Shown: positions 52,242-61,277 of the stretch, in pieces
Numbering within the stretch: the first letter of the stretch is position 1
How the letters are laid out: each line of letters starts with the position of its first letter
Source: Microbispora sp. ZYX-F-249
Lineage (GTDB): Bacteria > Actinomycetota > Actinomycetes > Streptosporangiales > Streptosporangiaceae
Assembly: GCF_039649665.1 (NCBI RefSeq)
Contig: NZ_JBDJAW010000001.1
Coordinates: 248,001-312,000 of the forward strand
Reading direction: 5' to 3'
Length of the DNA: 64,000 nt
Notes under the pieces: generated by a model
The model's database searches: none
Told to the model about the DNA's origin: nothing
The model's input: only the letters and a program-made list of their open reading frames with translations
Program-made: the position numbers and the translations under genes

Positions 52242-52610
52242 TCAGCGGGCCGCCGGAATCCGGGACGCCGGCGCCTCGGCGGCCGGCCGGCGGTGCCGGG
52301 CGGCCTCCGCCGTCTCCTGCCGCGTCTCCTGCCGCGTCTCCTGCCGCGCCCCCTCCGGCTGCCCGGGCCGCGGCTCGTCCTGCGCCTGCTCCCGCGCCTG
52401 CGTCCGAACCGGGCGGCCCTCGACCTGCCGGATCTCCTTCTCCAGGTCGTCCGCCGTCGGCGCCTCCAGCATGCGCGGCACCACCACCGTCGTCACTCGG
52501 GGGACGGCCCAGTAGCTTCCGGTGCGCTCGCCGTACCAGACCATCCAGCCGGGCGTCCTGGCCGCCAGCGCCCGCGCCGCGTTCCTGCCCTCGGCGATCT
52601 CGTCCGCCAT
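52242..52610 (-). CDS. Small hypothetical protein with GWMVWYGERTGSYWAVPR core
   Basis: This 122-residue product has a conserved-looking core of about 45 residues (RNAARALAARTPGW, then WYGERTGSYWAVPR), a helical acidic stretch (ADDLEKEIRQVEG) and a hydrophilic tail containing QET repeats. I recognise no function. ATG 52610 follows GGGAGGA. It converges on the GH42 gene. Confidence 0.65.
   Translation of the reverse strand: MADEIAEGRNAARALAARTPGWMVWYGERTGSYWAVPRVTTVVVPRMLEAPTADDLEKEIRQVEGRPVRTQAREQAQDEPRPGQPEGARQETRQETRQETAEAARHRRPAAEAPASRIPAAR
52311..52346 (-). repeat. Three perfect 12-bp tandem repeats
   Basis: CGTCTCCTGCCG occurs three times in a row and encodes RQET units in the tail of the small hypothetical protein. 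In-frame length variation between strains is likely. Confidence 0.85.
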
Positions 52611-53128
52611 GCCGATCCTCCCGCTCGCCGTACTTCCGCGAACGCGCCCTCTACCCACGCACGGACAGCCCACACCAGCGGCACAAGCACCCGCGGGCGA
52701 CGGGATCGGCACGGCCGGTGATGCGTTCGCCAAGGGAGGCCAGGAAAGGTAAGCATTTTCAGAGAAACACTGGATACGTGTCATTTGTCTGGCTGGCTGG
52801 TATGTTTGAAGCAGTCCAGTCTCCGCCCCCGAGAGACCGGGCGGCCCGCACCGGCATCGCGCCCGGGTACCCGCCTCCGGCGATCACCCGCAGGCCGGAA
52901 CCCCCTGGAGGACAGGGGTTTCCCGCGAACCGGGACCGTTCGGGACACCTCTCCAGAGATCGCCACGAAGCCCCGCATCTTTACCTATTTGCCACATTCT
53001 GGTGCACAGGTGGGATTGCCGGACGGACTCGCATGCCATCGACCGTCGCGCATTACCGGGACCTGACACTCCGCCGGGTAGCGTCGTTCAAGACAGTACG
53101 CCCGAAAAATATGGATGAAGGCGCGTAT
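52611..53128. other. Intergenic stretch before the STAS gene
   Basis: I see no gene or clear promoter here. The part near 52740-52810 is less GC-rich and may hold divergent promoters. Short open frames in the region have no ribosome site or recognisable product. Confidence 0.5.
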
Positions 53129-53509
53129 ATGACAACGCAGCAGCTCGAGATTACTGTGAGCGATCACCAGCCGGCCGTCGTGGTCGCGCTGCGCGGTGAA
53201 CTCGACATCGCCAGCGGAGACACGTTCCGGAGGGCGATCGGGAATCTTGTCCGCCAGGGTCGCGCGAAGATCGTGGTGGATGCGTCCGGTCTGCGGTTCT
53301 GCGACTCCAGTGGCCTGGAGGCGCTGCTGGACGCCCGGGACGACATCCAGAAGGCCGCCGGTTCGATGCGGCTCACCGGAGTTCACGGCATCTTGAAGAT
53401 CGTCCTCGAGGCGACCCGGCTGCGCGACACGTTCATCATCGACGGCACGCCCGTCGAGGCTGTCGCCGCCATGGTGGTGACCGCCTCGCGCGACGTGTCC
53501 ATGGTCTGA
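53129..53509 (+). CDS. STAS-domain anti-sigma factor antagonist
   Basis: This 126-residue single-domain protein has its phosphorylatable Ser60 in FCDSSGL and the family strand VVVALRGELDIASG. It would regulate a sigma factor by binding an RsbW-type kinase. ATG 53129 follows GAAGG eight bases upstream; an in-frame ATG at 53111 is weaker. It stands alone, with a strong terminator after it. Confidence 0.9.
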   Translation: MTTQQLEITVSDHQPAVVVALRGELDIASGDTFRRAIGNLVRQGRAKIVVDASGLRFCDSSGLEALLDARDDIQKAAGSMRLTGVHGILKIVLEATRLRDTFIIDGTPVEAVAAMVVTASRDVSMV

Positions 53510-53535
53510 CTCCATGGTCTGACCGTTTGACCGCC

Positions 53536-53565
53536 GGCCCCCGCCCCGCATCCGGGGCGGGGGCC
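53536..53565 (+). terminator. Terminator hairpin after the STAS gene
   Basis: A perfect 13-bp GC-rich stem (GGCCCCCGCCCCG with CGGGGCGGGGGCC) with a four-base loop, followed by TT, 27 bases after the stop. Confidence 0.8.
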
Positions 53566-53659
53566 TTCGACCGCCCGCCGCGGTCGTTTGTGCCGGTCAG
53601 GTCCGGGTACGCGCGTCCGGGGGGAACGGCCCCACGTCGTTCAGGGGAGGAACACGGAC

Positions 53660-55111
53660 ATGGATCAGTCCCGCGTACCCGTGCTGGAGGCGCTCGCCGC
53701 CTATCGCCGGCGGGGAGACCTCAACTTCACGCCTCCCGGCCACAAGCAGGGGCGGGGGGTGGACCCACGGGTCCTGGAAGTCCTGGGGAAGGACCTCTTC
53801 CGGGACGACGTCATGGTCATGAACGGCCTGGACGACCGGCTGCAGAGCAACGGCGTGCTCGAGGAGGCCCAGCAGCTCATGGCGGAGGCCGTCGGCGCCG
53901 AGAAGGCATTTTTCTCCACCTGCGGCAGCTCCCTGTCCGTCAAGAGCGCCATGCTCTCCGTGGCCGGGCCGGGGGAGAAACTGCTGGTCGCCCGCAATTC
54001 CCACAAGTCGGTCATCTCGGCGCTGATCCTGAGCGGCGTCGAGCCCGTCTGGGTGCACGGGGACTGGGACGGCGATCTCCACATGTCGTATCCCCCCACA
54101 CCGCAGGCGGTGGAGGCGGCGTTCGAGGCCGCCCCCGACGCCAAGGGCGTCATCGTCGCCAGCCCGGTGGACTACGGCACCTGCGGCGACCTGGCGGGCA
54201 TCAACGAGGTGTGCCGCAGGTACGACCGGACGTTCATCGTGGACGAGGCGTGGGGCGCCCATCTGCCGTTCCACGAGGACCTGCCCACGTGGGGCATGAA
54301 CGCCGGTGCGGACCTCTGCGTGACGAGCGTCCACAAGATGGGCAACGGGCTGGAGCAGAGCTCGGTGTTCCACCTCCAGGGCAACCGGGTGGACCCGGCC
54401 GTGCTCAAGGCGCGTGAGGACCTGCTCGGCACCACCAGCCCCTCGACGCTGATCTACGCGGCGCTCGACGGCTGGCGCAGGCAGATGGTGGAGCGTGGCA
54501 AGGACCTGCTCGACCGTACGCTGGAGCTCGCGGAGTCGGCCCGCGGGGAGATCGACAAGATGCACGGCCTGTGGGTGCTGAGCAAGGAGAACACCGGGGC
54601 CTTCGACGTCGATCCGCTCAAGATCGTGATCGACGTGTCGGAGCTCGGCGTCGACGGCTACCACGCCTCCGACTGGCTGCGCGAGCGCTGCCACGTCAAC
54701 TTCTCGCTGAGCGACCATCGCCGGATCAGCGCCGAGATCACCGTCGCCGACAGCGAGGAGACGGTCGGCGTGCTGCTCGACGCGCTGCGCACCCTGTCGT
54801 CGTCGGCCGCCGACCTGCCGCCGGCGGCCAGGATCGACGTGCCCGAGCCCGGCGAGCTGGAGCTGGACGTCGCGATGCTGCCCAGGGACGCCTTCTTCGG
54901 GCAGGTCGAGATCGTGCCCACCGGTCAGGCGGTGGGCCGCATCGTGGCCGAGATGGTCACGCCGTACCCGCCCGGCGCGCCCGCCCTGTGCCCGGGCGAG
55001 CGCATCACGAAGCCGGTGCTGAGCTATCTGACCAGCGGGCTCGAAGGCGGCATGAACATCCCGGACGTGAGCGACCCCAGCCTGAAGACGCTGCGCGTCG
55101 TCGCGGAGTGA
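53660..55111 (+). CDS. PLP-dependent Orn/Lys/Arg decarboxylase, fold type I
   Basis: This 483-residue aminotransferase-fold enzyme opens LEALAAYRRRGDLNFTPPGHKQG, typical of the compact lysine/ornithine/arginine decarboxylases. The cofactor Lys226 lies in SVHKMGNG, and ASPVDYGTCGDL and VDEAWGAHLPF form the PLP pocket. It decarboxylates a basic amino acid to a polyamine precursor; which one is not clear. It lacks the N-terminal wing domain of the large inducible enzymes. ATG 53660 follows GGGGAGGAA. Confidence 0.92.
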   Translation: MDQSRVPVLEALAAYRRRGDLNFTPPGHKQGRGVDPRVLEVLGKDLFRDDVMVMNGLDDRLQSNGVLEEAQQLMAEAVGAEKAFFSTCGSSLSVKSAMLSVAGPGEKLLVARNSHKSVISALILSGVEPVWVHGDWDGDLHMSYPPTPQAVEAAFEAAPDAKGVIVASPVDYGTCGDLAGINEVCRRYDRTFIVDEAWGAHLPFHEDLPTWGMNAGADLCVTSVHKMGNGLEQSSVFHLQGNRVDPAVLKAREDLLGTTSPSTLIYAALDGWRRQMVERGKDLLDRTLELAESARGEIDKMHGLWVLSKENTGAFDVDPLKIVIDVSELGVDGYHASDWLRERCHVNFSLSDHRRISAEITVADSEETVGVLLDALRTLSSSAADLPPAARIDVPEPGELELDVAMLPRDAFFGQVEIVPTGQAVGRIVAEMVTPYPPGAPALCPGERITKPVLSYLTSGLEGGMNIPDVSDPSLKTLRVVAE

Positions 55112-55114
55112 GGG

Positions 55115-56296
55115 TCAGGCCCAGCAGGAGGCGGCCGTCTGTGTCATGAGCAGCTCGGTCACCTCACGCAGGCGGCCGTGCCGGGCGTACGCCGCCCGCT
55201 GACGCGCCGCCCCCGATCCGCTGTGCCGTAGGCGGTCGAGCTGGAGGGTCAGCGGCGTCCAGTCGCCGTTCTCCTCCAGCACCGGCCGCACGTGCTCGAG
55301 CAGGCGGTCCACCAGGCGCCAGGCCGGCACGCGGACTCCGGCGAGCAGGTCGAGGGCGTGGCCGTCCACACCGTCGCGGGCGGCCCGCCAGTAGGCCGCG
55401 TGCAGCAGGGTGTCCTCGACGTCGGGGGCGGGCACTCCCGCCCGGACGTCACGCAGCGCCGTCTCGGCCAGCCCCCGCACCAGTCCGGCGAGCATCACGG
55501 CCTCGCCGGCGGTCGGGCAGACGTCGGCCGCGCGGATCTCCAGCGTCGGCACGTGGTCGGACAGTCGGATGAGCCAGTAGATCATTCCCCGGTCCATGAT
55601 CGAGCCCCCGGCCAGCATGCCGTCGACGAGGCTCTCGTAGTGGCGGAGCGACCGGAAGAACGGCGGCGGCTGCGCGCTCGGCCATCGGCCCATCATCAGC
55701 GCCCGCCAGCTCGCGTAGCCGGTGTCGCGGCCGTCCGCGATCGGCGAGTTGGCCGCGAGCGCCTGCACGGCCGGGAGCCAGGGCCGCAGGTGGTTGCTGA
55801 CCCGCAACGCCTCCTCGCGGTCCGCGATGCCCACGTGGATGTGGCAGCCGCACACCCCCTGGCCCCGCATGACGGCCCCGAACTCGCGGTGCATGGCCTG
55901 GTAGCGGGGGCACGGCGACAGGGGCGGCACCCCCGCGTTGCCGTCCAGGGGCGTGCCGCACGCGAGGAGCGCGAGCCCCGCGCCCGCGGCGGCCCCGGCG
56001 GCGGCGCGCCGCATCTCGAGCAGGTCGCCGTGCAGGCCCCCCAGGGTGGCGTGCACCGCGCTGTTGCTCTCCAGTTGGAACTGTGTCAGTTCGAACACCA
56101 GCCGGTCCGCCCCCGCCCCGGCCGCCCTCTCGCGGATCTCCCGCGCCGCCGGGACGACCCGTCCGGTTCGCGGGTCGACGAGCAGGAACTCCTCCTCGAC
56201 CCCGAGCGTGAGCGTCGCCGAACTCACGCTTGCCTGCGCGACGAGGGAGGGTCCGTGCACGGTGTCGAACTGGACCTCCCTTGTCACGTCCGGCAT
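55115..56296 (-). CDS. Carboxylate-amine ligase, glutamate-cysteine ligase type 2 (YbdK/GCS2)
   Basis: This 393-residue ATP-dependent ligase has GVEEEFLLVD, ELTQFQLESNS, GCHIHVGIADREEAL and YASWRALMMGRWP, family markers of GCS2. These enzymes join an amino group to a glutamate-like carboxylate; many actinobacterial copies have unknown substrates. ATG 56296 follows a GAAGA site. The gene converges on the decarboxylase and ends three bases from it. Confidence 0.9.
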   Translation of the reverse strand: MPDVTREVQFDTVHGPSLVAQASVSSATLTLGVEEEFLLVDPRTGRVVPAAREIRERAAGAGADRLVFELTQFQLESNSAVHATLGGLHGDLLEMRRAAAGAAAGAGLALLACGTPLDGNAGVPPLSPCPRYQAMHREFGAVMRGQGVCGCHIHVGIADREEALRVSNHLRPWLPAVQALAANSPIADGRDTGYASWRALMMGRWPSAQPPPFFRSLRHYESLVDGMLAGGSIMDRGMIYWLIRLSDHVPTLEIRAADVCPTAGEAVMLAGLVRGLAETALRDVRAGVPAPDVEDTLLHAAYWRAARDGVDGHALDLLAGVRVPAWRLVDRLLEHVRPVLEENGDWTPLTLQLDRLRHSGSGAARQRAAYARHGRLREVTELLMTQTAASCWA

Positions 56297-56486
56297 GAGC
56301 GATCTTCTTTGGAGGAGGGTCCAGTCGGTCAATCCCCCATTCCCCCGGACCATGAGGCGAAAAACCACAAATGGCGTTTCTTGACCCTCCGCCCGTATGC
56401 CCGGCCCCACGGCGTCGCTGCCCTAGACTGACACCGTCTCCCCCGCCCCCGCCGTCCCCCTTCTCACCGTCCGCCGAGGTGTGTTC

Positions 56487-56861
56487 GTGACCGCCGCCGT
56501 CGTACTGACCCCCGTGTCCGCCCCTGTCGCCGACCACGTGCTGGTCGTCGCGCTCGACGGCGCCCTGGACTACACGAACGCCGAGCGGCTCCGGCAAGAC
56601 GTCGAGGCGGCCCTGGGCGAGGAGCGGCGCGAGCTCGTCCTCGACCTGACCCTGCTGAACTTCTGCGACTCCACGGGCATCCGCATCCTGCTGTCGGTGC
56701 GGAAGCTGCTGCAGGAGCGGAACGGCACCGTGACGCTGGCGGGCCTGAATCCGCGGCTCGCGAGGATCTTCAGGACAACCGGGCTGATCAACGCCTTCGC
56801 CGTCGCACCGGGCCTCGCGGAGGCCGTCGACATGGTCGGCGCGCGGTCGACCCCCAGGTGA
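56487..56861 (+). CDS. STAS-domain anti-sigma factor antagonist
   Basis: This 124-residue STAS protein has its phosphorylatable Ser62 in NFCDSTGI. GTG 56487 was preferred because GAGG lies seven bases upstream; an in-frame GTG at 56481 would add two residues. It precedes an RsbW-type ATPase gene by 82 bases, so the pair is a likely antagonist/anti-sigma module. Confidence 0.9.
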   Translation: MTAAVVLTPVSAPVADHVLVVALDGALDYTNAERLRQDVEAALGEERRELVLDLTLLNFCDSTGIRILLSVRKLLQERNGTVTLAGLNPRLARIFRTTGLINAFAVAPGLAEAVDMVGARSTPR

Positions 56862-56943
56862 AGGCATCGGACGAGTAACGAGACGGTAGCCTCGGAGATA
56901 CCGGGCGGCAGACCCAGCCGGAAGGCAGCGGCGAGGAGGACAG

Positions 56944-57384
56944 GTGGTGGATCACCGCCGGCAGTGGCCGATCACGGATGATCTCGCGGCATTGCGCGAG
57001 AACATCCAGCGGTACGCCGTGCAGGCGGGCCTCACCGGCCCCCGGCTGGACGACCTCGTGATCGCCGCCAACGAGGCCGCCATCAACGTGCTGGAGCACG
57101 GTGGAGGAGCCGGCACGCTGGCGATCTCGTGTGACGGCGGCGTGCTCGCCGTCGACGTCGCCGACCATGTCGGCGTCCTGCCGCCGGGCGCGGTGCCGAC
57201 CGAGCGGCCCGGCGGCCGCGCCGACCGCGGCTTCGGCCTGTGGCTCATGGGCGAGCTGTGCGACACGGTGACCATCGACCAGATCCCCGGTCAGTCGACC
57301 GTCCGGCTGTCCATGCGGGTGGACGACGGCGACCCGGCCACCGGCGGGAGCGCCGCCTCCCTGCGCGGCGCTCACTCGGCCTGA
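56944..57384 (+). CDS. RsbW-like ATP-binding anti-sigma regulatory protein
   Basis: This 146-residue HATPase_c_2 domain protein has the N-box ANEAAINVLEHGG (Asn48), VDVADHVG in the G1 position and GFGLWLMGEL. Such serine kinases phosphorylate STAS antagonists and may sequester a sigma factor. No sigma-factor gene is adjacent in the window. GTG 56944 follows GAGGAGG; a second GTG three bases on is possible. Confidence 0.9.
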   Translation: MVDHRRQWPITDDLAALRENIQRYAVQAGLTGPRLDDLVIAANEAAINVLEHGGGAGTLAISCDGGVLAVDVADHVGVLPPGAVPTERPGGRADRGFGLWLMGELCDTVTIDQIPGQSTVRLSMRVDDGDPATGGSAASLRGAHSA

Positions 57385-57416
57385 GCGGACGGCCCGTCGC
57401 GGACCCAGGAAAGCAC

Positions 57417-57436
57417 CCCGGCCGGCCCTGGCCGGG
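57417..57436 (+). terminator. Possible short terminator hairpin
   Basis: CCCGGCC pairs with GGCCGGG across a six-base loop, 32 bases after the anti-sigma gene stop. The stem is short, so it is only a candidate. Confidence 0.4.
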
Positions 57437-57552
57437 CCCGGTTGAGCCCCGGTTGGCCCAGGGCATCGTCCCGATCCCGTAAACCTGGTCTCCAGGGCTC
57501 CCCGGCCGCCTTAACCTGGGTCCGCGACCACCTCCTCACGGCTGCTGGACGG

Positions 57553-57741
57553 CTACCTGAGGAATGCCCATGACGCGGCGGCAACCGCGATCAGGGCGCA
57601 GAGGCGGATGGTCCGGGGTGTGCTGTCGACCACGTCCCGGACCGCTCTGGCCACCTCGCCGATCCACGAGCCGAACTCCGGGTCGTGAATCCGCCCTTCG
57701 ATACGGCGTCCCGCGCTCCCGCGGGGCCTGATAGCAGTCAT
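57553..57741 (-). CDS. Small membrane-anchored protein of unknown function
   Basis: This 62-residue product has a basic N-terminus, a helical middle (FGSWIGEVARAVRDVVD) and one C-terminal membrane segment (CALIAVAAASWAF), a tail-anchored layout. ATG 57741 follows a GGGAGGGGG tract. I recognise no family; the clear start signals and topology make it a reasonable gene. Confidence 0.55.
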   Translation of the reverse strand: MTAIRPRGSAGRRIEGRIHDPEFGSWIGEVARAVRDVVDSTPRTIRLCALIAVAAASWAFLR

Positions 57742-58239
57742 CGGGGCCCCCTCCCCATATGCGCTGTCCGAGAGCGATGTCCCGGACATTCGATCGGCCC
57801 GATCAGGAATCCGTTCCCGGCCGGTCCGAAGCGCGCCATGGGCGGAATCCCCGCCGCCGTCGCGCCGCCGACCCGGTAGGAGGGATTCCGGACCATTTCC
57901 CCGATGTTCACAGGTGACCCACCGTGCACGCAACGAAAACGAGCGCCATTCGAGGATCCGTACGAAGAGTGACGATCAGATCACAGCTTGCGATAGCTTT
58001 TGATCCTGATTTGTCCGGCGACGCGTAGTTGTCTGTCCGGTTTGTCCGCGGCCCTTTCCGGAATTTTGGGTCAGCGCGCGACACGCCGTCATTTGTCTCA
58101 GAGGACGGCATCGGGCGGCATATCCGGGCGCCCGCGACACCCGGGCAGGGCGCCCGGATACCGCATGTGGATGGGGGATGCCGGAGACGATGTTACCGAA
58201 AGTGACGTCGCCGTCACGCACCTGGGGTGGGTGGCGCGG
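57742..58239. other. Intergenic stretch with terminator and TTGTCCG repeats
   Basis: I see no gene here. It contains the 13-bp terminator at 58121-58160 and repeats of TTGTCCG/TGTCCGG near 58005-58050. The left part is moderately AT-rich and may hold the promoter for the small membrane protein. Confidence 0.5.
58121..58160 (-). terminator. Terminator hairpin after the 82-residue gene
   Basis: A perfect 13-bp stem (TATCCGGGCGCCC with GGGCGCCCGGATA) and a 14-base loop, 80 bases downstream of the minus-strand gene stop. Confidence 0.7.
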
Positions 58240-58488
58240 TCAGGCGCCGAAGTCGCGTACGGCGTTCTCCAGGCAGCGGGTCAGCGTCTCCACCCGTTCC
58301 TCGGTCACCGGCTCGTCGCTGTGGGCCTCGGGCAGGTCCGCGCGGCGCACCACCACGAGCTTGCGGTGCCTCTCGTCGATCTCGTCGATCGGCAGCACGA
58401 GGCACTCGCCCCGCACGAAGACCAGCGCGACGTCCGGGTCGGCCGACTCCAGCAGCCGGCGTACGCAGTCGGGGTCGAGCAGCGCCAT
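58240..58488 (-). CDS. Small conserved-looking hypothetical protein
   Basis: This 82-residue soluble protein (LDPDCVRRLLESADPDVALVF, then LPIDEIDERHRKLVVVRRADL) has no recognised domain. ATG 58488 follows AGGGAGG. It begins 23 bases after the epimerase stop on the same strand, so the two are probably co-transcribed. Confidence 0.7.
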   Translation of the reverse strand: MALLDPDCVRRLLESADPDVALVFVRGECLVLPIDEIDERHRKLVVVRRADLPEAHSDEPVTEERVETLTRCLENAVRDFGA

Positions 58489-58511
58489 CGCGCCTCCCTT
58501 TCGGCCGGCGT

Positions 58512-59558
58512 TCACGGACGCGTGCCCACGCCCGTCGTGACCTCCTTGACCCGCTCCCGGCCCGAGTCGGGCGCGAGCGGCGGGGTCTGCATGCCCGCAC
58601 CGCGCCGCATGCCCTCGATGACCGCGCGCAGGGCGTCCACCGCGCTGTGCCGCGGCTGCCAGCCCAGTTCCTCACGGGCGCGGGTGGTGTCCATGATCGG
58701 GATCTGCAGGACCATCTCCACCATGCCGGGCGAGGCGGGGATCAGCCGCAGGTGCCAGCCCGCCGACACCGCCGTACGCACCACCGCGGACGGGAGGGGC
58801 ACCCGCCGGGCGCCGAGCAGGTCCGCCAGCACGGCAGGGTCGATCAACGGGTCGGCGGCCAGGTTGAACGCCCCCCGCACGTCGCGGGTGAGCGCCAGCC
58901 GGAACGCCTCGCCGGCGTCCCGCGAGTGCAGCGCCTGGAACCGCAGGCGCGGCATGTCCGGCACGAACGGGATCAGCTCCGGCCGCACCAGCCGCTGCGG
59001 CAGGAACGGCCCGGCGAACAGCCGCCGCTGCTCGGTCGCCGACTCCTCCTTGAAGATGAACCCCGGCCGCATCCGCACCACGCGGATGTCCGGGTGGTCG
59101 CGCTCGAAAATGTCGAGCACGCGCTCGACGTAGGCCTTCTCCCGGCCGTACGCGGCGTTCGGCCAGCCGTGGGTCGGCCAGGACTCGTCGACGGGCGGGT
59201 CCTTGGGCCCGGGGGAGTACGCCCCCACGGACGAGGAGTGGACGAGGACGGAGACCCCGGCCCGGGCGGCGGCGTCGAAGACGCGCGTGCTCCCGAGCAC
59301 GTTGGACCTCCACGTGGTGACCGGGTCGTGGGTGGGCTGAAACAGCCAGGCCAGGTGCACGACCGCGTCGGCGCCGGCGAGGATCGGGTCGAGGTCGTCG
59401 CGGAAGACGTCGGCCGTACGCCATTCGGTCTTCGCCGGGCGCCAGCCCGGCATCCGCCTGGCCACCCCGACGATCGAGGTCACGCTGGTCTCGGACTCGA
59501 GGGCGGTGAGCACGCTCGTGCCGACGTTCCCGCTTGCACCAATCACGACAACTCGCAT
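58512..59558 (-). CDS. NAD-dependent epimerase/dehydratase-like (extended SDR)
   Basis: This 348-residue Rossmann protein begins RVVVIGASGNVGTSVL (GxxGxxG nucleotide site). It has VVHLAWLFQP, VHSSSVGAYSPG and the catalytic Y-x3-K in AYGREKAYVE. Later regions (FQALHSRDAGEAFRLAL) match atypical/extended SDRs acting on nucleotide sugars or other carbonyls. The substrate is unclear. It diverges from the NERD-pseudokinase gene across about 200 bases. Confidence 0.87.
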   Translation of the reverse strand: MRVVVIGASGNVGTSVLTALESETSVTSIVGVARRMPGWRPAKTEWRTADVFRDDLDPILAGADAVVHLAWLFQPTHDPVTTWRSNVLGSTRVFDAAARAGVSVLVHSSSVGAYSPGPKDPPVDESWPTHGWPNAAYGREKAYVERVLDIFERDHPDIRVVRMRPGFIFKEESATEQRRLFAGPFLPQRLVRPELIPFVPDMPRLRFQALHSRDAGEAFRLALTRDVRGAFNLAADPLIDPAVLADLLGARRVPLPSAVVRTAVSAGWHLRLIPASPGMVEMVLQIPIMDTTRAREELGWQPRHSAVDALRAVIEGMRRGAGMQTPPLAPDSGRERVKEVTTGVGTRP

Positions 59559-59756
59559 GAAATACTCCGTTTCCGGACACTCGCCGGTGCAAACCGGTTG
59601 CCGACCGCCGTACGGCCCGCTTTCCGGCGCGGTGGCGATCAGGCGGGAGCTCCAGATTTCCCCTGGGACAATGCGGGGGAATCAGTGGTGGCGCGGGAAT
59701 ACCGCTACCTAGGAGGATTAAGTTCTCATACTGGTCAGAGAGGCGGAGTAGCGGAG

Positions 59757-61169
59757 ATGGCTCAGATCGTCGGTGGCGGACGCCCCGTCAATGACGCCGA
59801 GCGAAGGGTCATCGCGCACCTGCGGGACAACGCCCCTGACGACTGGCTGCTGCTGCACAACATCGAGGTGCCGCGCGGCGCCGACCTGTTCGAGGTGGAC
59901 GTGGTCGTGCTCACCGGCCACTCCCTCGTGGTGATCGACGTGAAGGGGGCCCGGGGCCGGTTCGAGGTGTCGGGCACCCGGTGGTTCCCCCAGCACCGGG
60001 AGGCGTTCGGCTCGCCGGTGGCCAAGCTGCGCGGCACCGCGCGGGCGCTGAAGGGCCTGCTGATCGAGGAGCACCGCGAGCTGGAGCGGTTGTACGTCGA
60101 CAACGTGGTGGTGCTGACCGCCCCCGGAGCCGTCCTCGTCGACCCCAGCGGCCGCGACGCCCGCCACGTCACCACCATCGCCGGGCTCATCCCCATGCTC
60201 AGCGACGTGTCCCGGGTCAGGCACGGATGCAGCCGGGACGCCGGGCCGTACCGGACCGCGATCATCGAGGCGCTGAACGGCACCGTGCGCCGCTCGACCG
60301 CGCCGCCGCGCTTCGGCAACTGGGAGGTGGAGGAGCAACTGGGCGGCGACAGCCGGGTCACGGAGTATCGCGCCGTCAACGCGACCGCCCCGACCAGCGG
60401 GACCGTGCTGCTGCGGGTCTACCGCGCCGACCCGCTGGCCGAGCAGCGGCGGCGGGTGGCCGAGCAGCGCCGGATCGCCAACGCCTACCAGTCGCTCGCC
60501 AAGATCCCGCCGCATCCCTGCGTCGTACGCTCGCGGGACTTCTTCGCCATCGACGACGAGAGCCGGTTCGTGCTCGTGCTCGACGACGTGCACGGGCAGG
60601 CCCTGCACCTGCACCTGACCGGGCGGAAGCTGGGCATCGACGCCAAGCTCGGCGTGATGGAGGACATGCTGGACGGCCTCGCCCACGTCCACGCCAACAA
60701 CGTCATCCACCGGTCGCTGACCCCCGCCTGCGTGCTCGTCACCGACGACGGCAACGCGATGCTGACCGGTTTCGACTACGCCAAGCCCGGCCCGCGCAAG
60801 CACACCGTGGCCAACGAACTGCCGAACATCCTCGACGTCCACTACGTCGCCCCCGAGTGCCGGGCCCGCCCCGACCGGATGACCCCCGCCGCGGACGTGT
60901 ACTCGGCCGGGGTGATCGCCTTCCAGCTCCTGACCGGCGAGCTGCCCATGCCCGGCGTGGACGCCGAGCCGGACGCCGGCGGCGTCGCCCCCGAGGTCAT
61001 GGACCTCGTGCGGCGGATGCGCGACCCCACGCCGGCCAAGCGCCCGGACGCGGTCACGGCCCTCGCCGAGCTGCGGGTGGCCCGCGACGCCCAGCCCCGG
61101 CGGCGCGCGCCGTTCGGCGGCAGGCTCAGGAACGCCCTGCGCCGCCTGTCGCGCCCCGCGCACCGGTGA
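59757..61169 (+). CDS. NERD-domain protein with degenerate protein kinase domain
   Basis: This 470-residue protein has a NERD nuclease-related domain (about 10-130: ERRVIAHLRDNAPDDWLLLHN, EVDVVVLTGHSLVVIDVKG) and a protein-kinase fold (about 185-450). The kinase looks inactive: the ATP Lys position reads LLRVYR, the HRD catalytic Asp is Ser320 (HRSLTP), and DFG is replaced by GFDYA with Asp340 shifted. PglW-type BREX proteins combine NERD and kinase domains, but no other defence genes are nearby. ATG 59757 follows GGCGGAG; an upstream in-frame GTG at 59687 is possible. Confidence 0.85.
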   Translation: MAQIVGGGRPVNDAERRVIAHLRDNAPDDWLLLHNIEVPRGADLFEVDVVVLTGHSLVVIDVKGARGRFEVSGTRWFPQHREAFGSPVAKLRGTARALKGLLIEEHRELERLYVDNVVVLTAPGAVLVDPSGRDARHVTTIAGLIPMLSDVSRVRHGCSRDAGPYRTAIIEALNGTVRRSTAPPRFGNWEVEEQLGGDSRVTEYRAVNATAPTSGTVLLRVYRADPLAEQRRRVAEQRRIANAYQSLAKIPPHPCVVRSRDFFAIDDESRFVLVLDDVHGQALHLHLTGRKLGIDAKLGVMEDMLDGLAHVHANNVIHRSLTPACVLVTDDGNAMLTGFDYAKPGPRKHTVANELPNILDVHYVAPECRARPDRMTPAADVYSAGVIAFQLLTGELPMPGVDAEPDAGGVAPEVMDLVRRMRDPTPAKRPDAVTALAELRVARDAQPRRRAPFGGRLRNALRRLSRPAHR

Positions 61170-61277
61170 TTTGCGAGTCGATCCGGTCTCCCGGCCCGGG
61201 CCGGGAGGCCGATCGACGTCGATGACGGGACCTTCGTCCCTAACCCGCCCGCCGGTCGATCGCGCAGGCTTGCAGAC

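Noticed and set aside
52785..53128. Small reading frames upstream of the STAS gene
   Set aside because: They lack ribosome sites, good starts and recognisable products; they look like chance frames in GC-rich DNA.
59757..61169. BREX phage-defence locus
   Set aside because: Only a NERD-kinase-like protein is present; no PglX methylase, PglZ, BrxC or related genes lie within the window.
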